From DAOTTI01 sp034437795 (lineage in GTDB: Bacteria > Chloroflexota > UBA11872 > UBA12225), in assembly GCA_034437795.1 (NCBI GenBank), contig DAOTTI010000290.1, forward strand, positions 1 to 36,920: 36,920 nucleotides of DNA, given 5' to 3'. Position 1 is the first letter of the stretch; the number at the start of each line of letters is the position of its first letter. Positions 15,260 through 22,915 of the stretch are shown here, piece after piece. The notes under the pieces are model-generated. The model did no database searches. It had not been told where the DNA came from and worked only from the letters and a program-made list of their open reading frames with translations. The position numbers and the translations under genes were made by a program.

Positions 15260-17176
15260 ATGTGTGGCATTGCTGGCACCTTTCAGCCCGGTGGCCAGGG
15301 CTCCCTGCCCGGCGTAGAGGCCATGGCCCGTCTCATCGCCCACCGCGGGCCGGATGCGGACGGCTTCCTGGTGGACGGCCCCGTGGCCCTGGCCAGCCGC
15401 CGGCTGGCCATCATCGACCTGTCCGCGGCTGGCCGGCAGCCCCTGTTCAACGAGGACGGCTCGGTGGCCCTCGTCTACAACGGCGAGCTGTACAACTACC
15501 AGGCGCTGCGCCGCGAGTTGATCGCCCGCGGCCATCGCTTTCGCTCCGCCACTGATAGCGAGGCCATCGTCCACGCCTACGAGGAGTTTGGGCCTGACTG
15601 TGTGCGCCACTTCAACGGGATGTTCGCCTTCGCCATCTGGGACCGGCGTGATCCGGCCGGTGGCCGGCTCTTCCTGGCGCGGGACCGGTTCGGGGTGAAA
15701 CCCCTCTATTACGCCTGGATCGGCCCCACGCTGGCCATCGCCTCCGAGATCAAGGCCTTTCTGGCCCTACCCGAGTTCCGCGTGGAGCTGGACCACGAAG
15801 CGCTGGTGGAGTATCTGACCTTCCAGAACGTCTTCTCCGACCGCACGCTCTTCCGCGGCGTGCGCCTCCTGCCCGCCGGCGCCATCATGACCGTGGACGA
15901 GCAGGGGCGGACGGCCCGCGAACGCTACTGGAGCTTCCAGTTCGCGGCCGATGGGGATCGCGGCGAGGCCTATTACGTCCAGGGGGTGCGCGAACGGTTT
16001 GAGGAGGCCGTGCGCCGCCAGCTGATGAGCGACGTGCCCCTGGGCAGCTACCTCTCAGGGGGCATGGATTCCGGCTCTATCTGCGCCGTCGCCAGTCGCC
16101 ACATCCCGCACCTGCACACCTTCACCGGCGGTTTCCACATCGGGGGCGTGAAAGGCGACGAGGCCCTGTTCGACGAGCGGGCGCAGGCGGAGAGCATGGC
16201 CGTGGCGATGGGCACCGAGCACTACCAGATGGTGATCCAGCCAGCCGACATGCCTCGCGTGCTGCCCGAGCTGGTCTGGCACCTGGAGGACCTGCGGGTC
16301 GGCTCCAGCTATCACAACTACTACGTGGCGCGCCTGGCCAGCAGGTTTGTCACCGTCGTGCTGGCGGGGGCAGGTGGGGACGAGCTCTTCGCCGGCTATC
16401 CCTGGCGCTACGCGCATGCGGACGGCGCGCGCCACCACGCCGACTTCGCCCGCCGCTACGGCCGCTACTGGTCCATCCTCCTTTCCGATGCCGCCAGGTG
16501 CAGCTTCTTCGCCGGCGAGGCCGCACACGTGGCGCGCGAATTCTCCGCCGTCGACGCGGTCGCGGCCGTCGTGGCCGACGCCGTCTGGGATGATCCGCTG
16601 CACCTCGCGCTCACCTTCGAGGCGCGGACCTACCTCCAGGGGCTGTTCATCGTGGAGGACAAGCTCTCCATGGCGCACTCGCTGGAGAGCCGCGTGCCCT
16701 TCCTGGACAATGACCTGGTGGACTTCGTTACCGCCATGCCCAGCCACTACAAGCTGCGTGATGGCCAGGGCAAGTACGTCCTGCGCCGCGCGATGCACGG
16801 CCTGATCCCCGACCACATCCTGCGCGCGCGTAAGCAAGGTTTCGCCCCGCCCGAAGACACCTGGTACCGCGGCGCCGCCCTACCCTACATCCGTGACGTG
16901 CTACTCTCCGAGCGCAGCCTCGAGCGGGGCATCTTCCAGCCGGCTGAGGTGCGGCGCGTGGTAGAGGAGCACGCCGCAGGCGTCGCCAACCACAAGAAGC
17001 TGCTCTGGTCGCTGCTCTGCCTGGAATGGTGGCAGCGGATCTTCGTCGAAGGCGAGCGGCCGCCGGCCGGGGCCAGGGGCAAGGAACGAGCGCCGTTCAG
17101 TATGTCCCAACCCGCCACCGCCTCCGCGGCCCAGGGCGAGCCGGCGCCAGGCCCGAGCGTCCCCGCGCTGGCCTAG
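15260..17176 (+). CDS. asnB: Asparagine synthase (glutamine-hydrolysing), glycan-locus type
   Basis: Transfers the amide nitrogen of glutamine to a carboxylate through an acyl-adenylate: asparagine itself, or a sugar carboxylate as in some polysaccharide loci. The 638-residue product begins with the class II amidotransferase nucleophile (Cys2, MCGIAGTF) and has HRGPDADG, NGELYNY and the synthetase P-loop SGGMDS (266-271), followed by GAGGDELFAGYPWRY and SLESRVPFLD. All catalytic parts seem present. The last 40 or so residues are low-complexity. The start is fixed by the need for Cys at position 2. The next gene begins 1 bp after the stop, so they are co-transcribed. The setting favours glycan amidation over bulk asparagine synthesis, but this is inference. 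Confidence 0.92.
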   Translation: MCGIAGTFQPGGQGSLPGVEAMARLIAHRGPDADGFLVDGPVALASRRLAIIDLSAAGRQPLFNEDGSVALVYNGELYNYQALRRELIARGHRFRSATDSEAIVHAYEEFGPDCVRHFNGMFAFAIWDRRDPAGGRLFLARDRFGVKPLYYAWIGPTLAIASEIKAFLALPEFRVELDHEALVEYLTFQNVFSDRTLFRGVRLLPAGAIMTVDEQGRTARERYWSFQFAADGDRGEAYYVQGVRERFEEAVRRQLMSDVPLGSYLSGGMDSGSICAVASRHIPHLHTFTGGFHIGGVKGDEALFDERAQAESMAVAMGTEHYQMVIQPADMPRVLPELVWHLEDLRVGSSYHNYYVARLASRFVTVVLAGAGGDELFAGYPWRYAHADGARHHADFARRYGRYWSILLSDAARCSFFAGEAAHVAREFSAVDAVAAVVADAVWDDPLHLALTFEARTYLQGLFIVEDKLSMAHSLESRVPFLDNDLVDFVTAMPSHYKLRDGQGKYVLRRAMHGLIPDHILRARKQGFAPPEDTWYRGAALPYIRDVLLSERSLERGIFQPAEVRRVVEEHAAGVANHKKLLWSLLCLEWWQRIFVEGERPPAGARGKERAPFSMSQPATASAAQGEPAPGPSVPALA

Positions 17177-17177
17177 G

Positions 17178-19331
17178 ATGAAGCAGGGCGCCCTGCTCGC
17201 GTCGGCCCACCTCGCCGGCCTGCTGCTTGCCGTGACCGGCGTCCTGTGGCTGCTGTGGCTGGCGGCCGCGGGGCTGCTCAGCCGCGAGGCATGGTTTCCG
17301 CCGGAGCTGCGCGCCTATCGCAATCAGCCGAACTTCCGCGAGCGGGGCGAAAGGCTGTTGCCGTTTGCCGAGGAGGCCCGCGGCTGGCAGGCCGTGCCGG
17401 GGGGCCTGGCCGTAATGCCCGGCCAGACGGCGGTGCTTCGCTACCGCTTCGACGTGGACGAGCCAGTGGCCTACTCGCGACTGCTGGTGTGGGCCCGGCT
17501 GCGGCCGGACGTCGACCTCGCGATCGAAGCCCTGGCGCTCGAGGCGCCGGCCGATGGAGCCTCCCATTCGACGGCTCCCTGGCGCGCGTCCGGCGAGGGG
17601 GCGCCAGACGGTGGCGCACCTCCAACGCCGCGGCGGACCCTCTTCTGTAGCGCAAGCGCCATGTGCTCACTGGCGCTCGGCGGGAATGTGCCGGCGCTCC
17701 GCCACCTGGTCGGGGCCTGGCTCACGGGACGCCTGCAGGGCGCGAGCTACGACCTCGCCCCCCTGCTGCACAGCCATACCCGGATCGCCATTGAGGTCCG
17801 CGCCCGCAACCGCGGCGGCGGCCTGGAGCCGGTGCTGGAGGAGCTCGGCGTCCACCTTGCGGGGCCATTCTGGACGGCCCACCACGCGCGCCTGCTGTAC
17901 CTGCTGCCGCTGCCTGCGCTCCTCGGGCTCGCCATCGGTAGCTTCCGCACCGTTTATCCGCGGAGCGGAGCGATTGCCCTGGTTGCCGGGTTGCTTCTGG
18001 CAGGGGCGCTCTTTCTCCCCGCGTCGCCGCTTCCGTGGTGGCTGCACACCTCGGCCGCGGAGCTCTTCTGGGCGGCCACGGGCGCCTACGGCCTGGCCGG
18101 CGCGCTCGCTGCCGCTCGGGCCGGGGCGCTGGGCCCACCGCCCCTGCTCGCCGGCTTCGCCGCCGCCGGCATCACGTTGTGGGCGTTCTTCACCCGCCTC
18201 GCAGCGCTGGTCGTACACGGCGCCGGCCAGCTGGAGCCGGACGCGCGCGGATACCTCGGCGCCGCGCAGTCGCTCTCCATCTGGGGGCTCTACGCCCCGC
18301 TCGAGCGAGAGCCGCTCTTCCCCTACCTGGCCCACCTCTGGTTTCTGGTCAGCGGCGCGACGCCGGTGGCGCTCCGCCTGCTCAGTCTGGCCTGCTCCAC
18401 CGGCGTCGTCGCCCTCACCTATGCTGCCGGCCGCCATGCCGTGGGGACGGTCCCGGCCCTGCTGGCGTCGGCGGCGGTGGCCGCTCATCCCTTCCTACAG
18501 TGGAGCAGCACCCGCGGCCTGCGTGAGGACGCCAGCCTCTGCCTCCTGCTTCTGCTGATCGTGGCCCTGTATGCCCCCGCCGGCCGACCCCGCCTGCTGA
18601 GGTCGCTCGGCGCCGGCGCCCTAGCGGGCGGCCTGGTGCTGCTCCGGCTGGACATGCTCCTGGTCACATTGGCGCTGCTCGGCTACGCTCTGCTGGCCAG
18701 GCGCTGGCCCTGGCGACAGGGGATCGTGACCCTGGCCGTGGCCGCTGGCCTAGTCGCGCCCTACCTATGGGTCAATGGACGCCACCACGGCGACCCGTTC
18801 TATGCGGCCAATCTCCAGGCGCGCGCCTTTCGCAACTACGAGTTCTTCGACCTGCCGGGCTTTCCCACACGGGAGGACATGGATCGGGACCAGTTCCTGG
18901 CCGGACCCCCCATCACCTGGTTTGGGTACTACTTTGGCCTGCACACCCCGCAGGACCTGGCCGTGACGACGGCGCAAGGCAGCGTCCAGATCATGAAGAG
19001 CGTGACGTTCTACACCCTGCCACAGGCGGCGGACGCCGCGCGCCTGGCGCTGGCTCTACTCCTGCTGCTCGGGGTGGCAGTTACCGCGCTGCGCCCCTAT
19101 CGCTACCTGGCCCTGGCCGCCTTGGTGCTCTTGCTGCAGTTCGCCTTCCTGCACGTCAAGGCCTTCCGTTACAGCCAGGTGGATCCCTTCGGGGGTGTGG
19201 ACGCGCGCCTGTTCATGACCAGCGTTCCGTTCCTGGCCCTCTGCGTAGCGGCCGTACCTGGGGCCATGATGGGCGCCGCGCGGCGCTGGCTGCCGCGCGG
19301 CGTTCAGGAAGGGGCGCCTGCAGGCAGGTGA
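17178..19331 (+). CDS. Polytopic GT-C glycosyltransferase (GT39/ArnT-like)
   Basis: Membrane glycosyltransferase that would use a polyprenyl-phosphate sugar on the outer face of the membrane. The 717-residue product has one N-terminal helix (about 8-35), an extracytoplasmic domain (about 36-235), then about ten hydrophobic helices. The acidic motif of this fold is seen in LEPDARGYLGAAQSL, after the first helix of the core, with a conserved-looking REPLFPYLAHLWF region next to it. The N-terminal domain before the GT-C core is unusual and unassigned. The ATG follows the amidotransferase stop by 1 bp. Its 3' end overlaps the Wzt gene tail by 28 bp, convergently. Confidence 0.82.
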   Translation: MKQGALLASAHLAGLLLAVTGVLWLLWLAAAGLLSREAWFPPELRAYRNQPNFRERGERLLPFAEEARGWQAVPGGLAVMPGQTAVLRYRFDVDEPVAYSRLLVWARLRPDVDLAIEALALEAPADGASHSTAPWRASGEGAPDGGAPPTPRRTLFCSASAMCSLALGGNVPALRHLVGAWLTGRLQGASYDLAPLLHSHTRIAIEVRARNRGGGLEPVLEELGVHLAGPFWTAHHARLLYLLPLPALLGLAIGSFRTVYPRSGAIALVAGLLLAGALFLPASPLPWWLHTSAAELFWAATGAYGLAGALAAARAGALGPPPLLAGFAAAGITLWAFFTRLAALVVHGAGQLEPDARGYLGAAQSLSIWGLYAPLEREPLFPYLAHLWFLVSGATPVALRLLSLACSTGVVALTYAAGRHAVGTVPALLASAAVAAHPFLQWSSTRGLREDASLCLLLLLIVALYAPAGRPRLLRSLGAGALAGGLVLLRLDMLLVTLALLGYALLARRWPWRQGIVTLAVAAGLVAPYLWVNGRHHGDPFYAANLQARAFRNYEFFDLPGFPTREDMDRDQFLAGPPITWFGYYFGLHTPQDLAVTTAQGSVQIMKSVTFYTLPQAADAARLALALLLLLGVAVTALRPYRYLALAALVLLLQFAFLHVKAFRYSQVDPFGGVDARLFMTSVPFLALCVAAVPGAMMGAARRWLPRGVQEGAPAGR

Positions 19332-20713
19332 CGCCAGCGCGCCGGCTGTTCGACCGCCACGTCGTACGGCCGGCCGCGGCGCTCCACCTGGAAGGCGTAC
19401 AGGCGGTCGTGATACACCAGCACGTCATTGCGGCTGGCGAAGCCGTAGCGGTCCCGGTAGATGTGCGGTGAGAGAAAGTAGCGCCCGCGGCCAAGGAGCA
19501 GGGGATCGAGCGTGACCTCGAAGACGCCGCGCCCGTGCAGGGCCGGCACGCGCAGGCCGCACTCGCCGGCGTCCAGACTGCACGCCGGCACGCCGTCCTC
19601 CCGCGTAACGAGCACGATCACGGCCAGATCGTCATACGGGGCGTCGCCCTCGTAGCCGATGCGAATGGTCAGTGGCTCGCCGGAGAAGGCGACGGCCGCG
19701 GGGCGCCCGGTGGCGTCCAGCACCTCGACGGACGTGATCCTGACCTCTCCCGTCCCCCAGACGTAGCTCCCGCGCCTGGCCAGATGGGACGCATCCGCCG
19801 TTGCCTCCAACTCGCCTAGCTCGCCGGACGCGGCGCGGGCGTCGCCGTCGTCGGAAAAGCGCCTTAGCTCGGCGGCGTTGCGCGCTCCCAGCTCCTCCTC
19901 CTGCCGCCGCCGGAGCGACGCCTCATAGTCGCGGCAGATCACCGCCGGATCGCCGTCGCCGGCTAACTGGCCGCTCTCGATCCACAGGGCGCGGGAGCAC
20001 AGGCGCTGGACGAGGTACGCGTTGTGGGAGACGAAGAGCACCGTGGCGCCGCTGAGACAGATCTGGCGGATGCGCTCGAAGCACCTACCGATGAAGGAGG
20101 CGTCGCCCGCGGCCAGCGCCTCATCGATGATCAGGATCTCCGGCTCGACGCTGATCGCCACGGAGAAGCTGAGGCGGGCCTGCATCCCGAGCGAGTACGT
20201 CTTGAACGGCAGGTCCATGTACGGCCCCAGCTCGGCAAAGGCGACGATGTCGTCGTACTTGCGCCGGATCTCGTCGTCGCTCATCCCCAGGACGGCGCCC
20301 CCGAGAAAGACGTTGTCGCGCCCGCTGAACTCCGGATGGAAGCCGCTGCCCAGCTCGAGAATGGCGGCCAGGCGATAGTTGACCTCGATCTCGCCGGCAG
20401 TCGGCGCGCTGATGCCGGCCAGCAGGCGCAGCAGCGTCGTCTTACCCGCGCCGTTCCGCCCGACGATGCCTACGATCTCCCCCCGCCTCACGTCGAAGGA
20501 GACGTCGCGCAAGGCCCAGAACGGCCGGTGCCGCTGCCGGCGCGTCAGCCACTCCACGATCCGGTCGCTCTGGCGCCGGTAGACGGCGTAGCGCTTCGAC
20601 ACGTGCCGGACGGAGATGGCGATCGGAGCGGATGCCGTGCCACGGGGATGGCGCGACGCCGCGGGATCGATCACCGCGTCGCTGGTTCGCCGCGTGGCCG
20701 TGTCGTTGAGCAT
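19304..20713 (-). CDS. wzt: Glycan-export ABC transporter ATPase (Wzt type) with C-terminal sugar-binding domain
   Basis: Powers export of lipid-linked polysaccharide or teichoic-acid-like polymer through its partner permease. In the 469-residue product the nucleotide-binding domain has Walker A GRNGAGKTT (85-93), signature YSLGMQAR (173-180, the SxGM form typical of Wzt/TagH), Walker B ILIIDEA (193-199) and switch His230. After a charged linker (about 265-310) comes a beta-sandwich C-terminal domain (about 325-465), as in Wzt proteins that recognise the capped end of the glycan. About 30 N-terminal residues before the ABC domain are variable. The permease gene lies 20 bp upstream on the same strand. 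Confidence 0.93.
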   Translation of the reverse strand: MLNDTATRRTSDAVIDPAASRHPRGTASAPIAISVRHVSKRYAVYRRQSDRIVEWLTRRQRHRPFWALRDVSFDVRRGEIVGIVGRNGAGKTTLLRLLAGISAPTAGEIEVNYRLAAILELGSGFHPEFSGRDNVFLGGAVLGMSDDEIRRKYDDIVAFAELGPYMDLPFKTYSLGMQARLSFSVAISVEPEILIIDEALAAGDASFIGRCFERIRQICLSGATVLFVSHNAYLVQRLCSRALWIESGQLAGDGDPAVICRDYEASLRRRQEEELGARNAAELRRFSDDGDARAASGELGELEATADASHLARRGSYVWGTGEVRITSVEVLDATGRPAAVAFSGEPLTIRIGYEGDAPYDDLAVIVLVTREDGVPACSLDAGECGLRVPALHGRGVFEVTLDPLLLGRGRYFLSPHIYRDRYGFASRNDVLVYHDRLYAFQVERRGRPYDVAVEQPARWRHLPAGAPS

Positions 20714-20733
20714 GGCGATCTGGCGTCTGGCAG

Positions 20734-21603
20734 TCAGAGCACGTCTGCCAGGAAGGTTCGGGTACGTTCGAACACGAGAAAGCCCGCGAGCAGCGCCAGT
20801 ACCGCGCAGGCGCCGAAGATGGCCAGACTGGCGGGGTGCTGCACCCCGAAGCCGAGCAAGGCGTCGCGGTACAGGCGCACCAGGTGCGCCAGCGGGTTCA
20901 GCTCAATCAGGAACCGAAGCCGTGCGGGAACGATCTGCTCCACGTAGAAGATGGGCGTCAGGAACATGCCCACTGTCAGCGCCACCTGCACCAGCTCCTT
21001 CACGTCTCGAAGCACAGCTCCGGCGGCCCCCAGCCCCCAGGCCACGCCGGCCAGGAACAGGACCTGGAGCGCCAGCACCGGCACCAGCAGCAGCACGGCC
21101 CCGTCCAGTCCGCCCCGCGTCCAGGCAGCGAAGGCCAGCACCGCCCCCAGCCCGAGCAGCTGCGAGAAGGCCGTGGCGTAGAGGCTGGTGAGAGGTAAGA
21201 TCTGCACTGGAAAGACGACGTACTTGACCAGGTTGCGGTGCTCGGCCATCGCCTGCGTCGCGCGGCCGGCCACTTCCGAGAAAGCGACCCACGGCAGCAG
21301 GCCGCTCACGACGTACAGGGCATACTGCTCCGTCGGCGCCTCGGCGCTCAGTCGCCCCCTGAAGACGAAGGTGAAGATGAAGGCGTAGATGGCCACGAAC
21401 AGCAGCGGGTACACCACCGCCCAGGCGAAGCCGAGGGTCGAGCCGACGTAGCGCTGGCGCAGGTCGCGCTCCGCCAGCCGGCGCCAGAGGCGCCGGTGCC
21501 GGTACACCGCCGCCAGCCGGCGCAGCACGGGCGCTTCCGCATCACGCGCTTCGACGTATCGCCAGGCCACGTGCTGGTCCCTCTTGCCGGCCCTGCCCGT
21601 CAC
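20734..21603 (-). CDS. wzm: Glycan-export ABC transporter permease (Wzm/TagG type)
   Basis: Six-helix ABC-2 permease, 289 residues, forming the channel for the polymer. The cytosolic N-terminus contains the family hallmark LRQRYVGSTLGFAWAVVYPLLFVAIYAFIFTFVF, followed by GLLPWVAFSEVAGRAT and the C-terminal NPLAHLVRLYRDALLG block. The start is a GTG at 21603, with GGAG 8-12 nt upstream and the stop of the preceding gene (TAG 21607-21605) 1 nt before it, so translation is probably coupled. With Wzt it makes a complete exporter. No separate polymerase or flippase (Wzy/Wzx) gene was recognised in the window, which fits ABC-dependent export. Confidence 0.94.
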   Translation of the reverse strand: MTGRAGKRDQHVAWRYVEARDAEAPVLRRLAAVYRHRRLWRRLAERDLRQRYVGSTLGFAWAVVYPLLFVAIYAFIFTFVFRGRLSAEAPTEQYALYVVSGLLPWVAFSEVAGRATQAMAEHRNLVKYVVFPVQILPLTSLYATAFSQLLGLGAVLAFAAWTRGGLDGAVLLLVPVLALQVLFLAGVAWGLGAAGAVLRDVKELVQVALTVGMFLTPIFYVEQIVPARLRFLIELNPLAHLVRLYRDALLGFGVQHPASLAIFGACAVLALLAGFLVFERTRTFLADVL

Positions 21604-21604
21604 G

Positions 21605-22915
21605 CTAGCTCCTGGCCCGCGCGGGAGCCGGCGTACCTGACGCGGGAACGCTGCGGGCCAGTCCAGCGCTGAGCGATGCCCGCGGCCGGAGCAGCAGAGA
21701 GGTCAGGGCCAGGAACGTCGCCACGTTGGCCCAGGCGAGCAAGGTCGTACTCAGCCCCATCGCCTCCGTCGCGTCCAGCCACGCCGGCGGTGGACCGGAG
21801 GCGCGCAGGATGAGATGGAGCTGGTTGAGCAGGAAAGTCGCGCTCAGGATACTGTAAGCGATCAGCAGGCGGGGCCGGTTCACGCTGGCCACAAGTAGGA
21901 GGGGCAGCACCGGAAACAGGTACCGCGAGTGGATCTGAGTGGGCAGCATAAAGAATGCCATCGCCAGGCAGGCCGCCGTCAGCGGGATGTCCCTCAGGTC
22001 GAAGCGCCACCACAGCCACGCCAGCACGGCACCGCTGTACACGATCACCAGGAACAGCCCCACCTGCTTGAACGACCAGGGCCCCACCAGCAGCGTCGCG
22101 TCCGGCAGGCGGTTCCCGCTCCATTCGCGGCCCAGCCACCAGAGGTTGAAGGCGTTGACGTGCACCGTGGGGTGGCGGTCCACCAGGTGCGCGTATCTGG
22201 CCGGCAGGTCCAGGACAGTTCCTGCAACGATGAGCGGGGCGCTGACCACCAGCGCAGCGACGATCGCCGCGCCCACGCCCCGCGCCAGGGCCTTCCAGCC
22301 GCCGCACCGTGCCAGCACGACCGCCGTGAGCGGCGCCAGGAAGTAGGTCTGGAGCTTGGTGAGCAGCGCCAGCGCCGCGCCGGCCGAGGCGGCGCCCGGC
22401 CGGCCGGTGGCCAGCGCCAGGACGCCCGCGACTACCCAGAGCGCGGCCAGGGCGTCGGTCTGGCCCCACCACGCACTGTCCAGCACGACGCCGGGATTAA
22501 AGAGATAGAGCGCGGCCAGCGCGCTCCCGGCCCCAGGCGACCGGCGAAGGCGCGCCGCGCGGTAGATCAGCCAGCCGATCAGCAGGTCGGCGATCAGCGG
22601 CGGAAGCTTGATAAGTGGATGGGGAACCGGGCGGGCGGGCACACCCGCCCAGCCGGCCACGTGGGTCCAGAGCCAGCTCACCCCACCGGCCAGGGCCGGC
22701 CAGACCGGCCCGTGGGTAAAGTCCTGGGTGGCGTAGGCCGGCCCCAGACCGTGATCAGCAACGTAGGCCCCCCAGCCGGCGTACATCAGCACGTCCCCGG
22801 CATAGCCCTCCGCGGGCAGCCAGGGCAGACGCACGGCGAGCGCCAGGGCAAGTACAAGCGGGAAGAGGCCGGGGCCGCGCCACATCCGGCGTCCCCCTGG
22901 AGACTGCACCCTCAT
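21605..22915 (-). CDS. Polytopic GT-C mannosyl/glucosyltransferase-like protein
   Basis: 436-residue membrane protein with about 10-11 hydrophobic helices. It resembles polyprenol-dependent hexosyltransferases: the acidic motif appears in GYAGDVLMYAGWG after helix 1, and DSAWWGQTDALAALW matches the WGQxD signature of the ALG6/DUF2029-like GT-C enzymes. LTKLQTYFLAPL and HPTVHVNAFNLWWL add to this. ATG 22915 is preceded by GAGGAAG and is preferred to 23074, which would read back through the divergent gene. The start codon overlaps that of the plus-strand gene by two bases in a shared CATG. It is probably the first gene of a wzm-wzt operon and may build or decorate the exported glycan. Confidence 0.85.
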   Translation of the reverse strand: MRVQSPGGRRMWRGPGLFPLVLALALAVRLPWLPAEGYAGDVLMYAGWGAYVADHGLGPAYATQDFTHGPVWPALAGGVSWLWTHVAGWAGVPARPVPHPLIKLPPLIADLLIGWLIYRAARLRRSPGAGSALAALYLFNPGVVLDSAWWGQTDALAALWVVAGVLALATGRPGAASAGAALALLTKLQTYFLAPLTAVVLARCGGWKALARGVGAAIVAALVVSAPLIVAGTVLDLPARYAHLVDRHPTVHVNAFNLWWLGREWSGNRLPDATLLVGPWSFKQVGLFLVIVYSGAVLAWLWWRFDLRDIPLTAACLAMAFFMLPTQIHSRYLFPVLPLLLVASVNRPRLLIAYSILSATFLLNQLHLILRASGPPPAWLDATEAMGLSTTLLAWANVATFLALTSLLLRPRASLSAGLARSVPASGTPAPARARS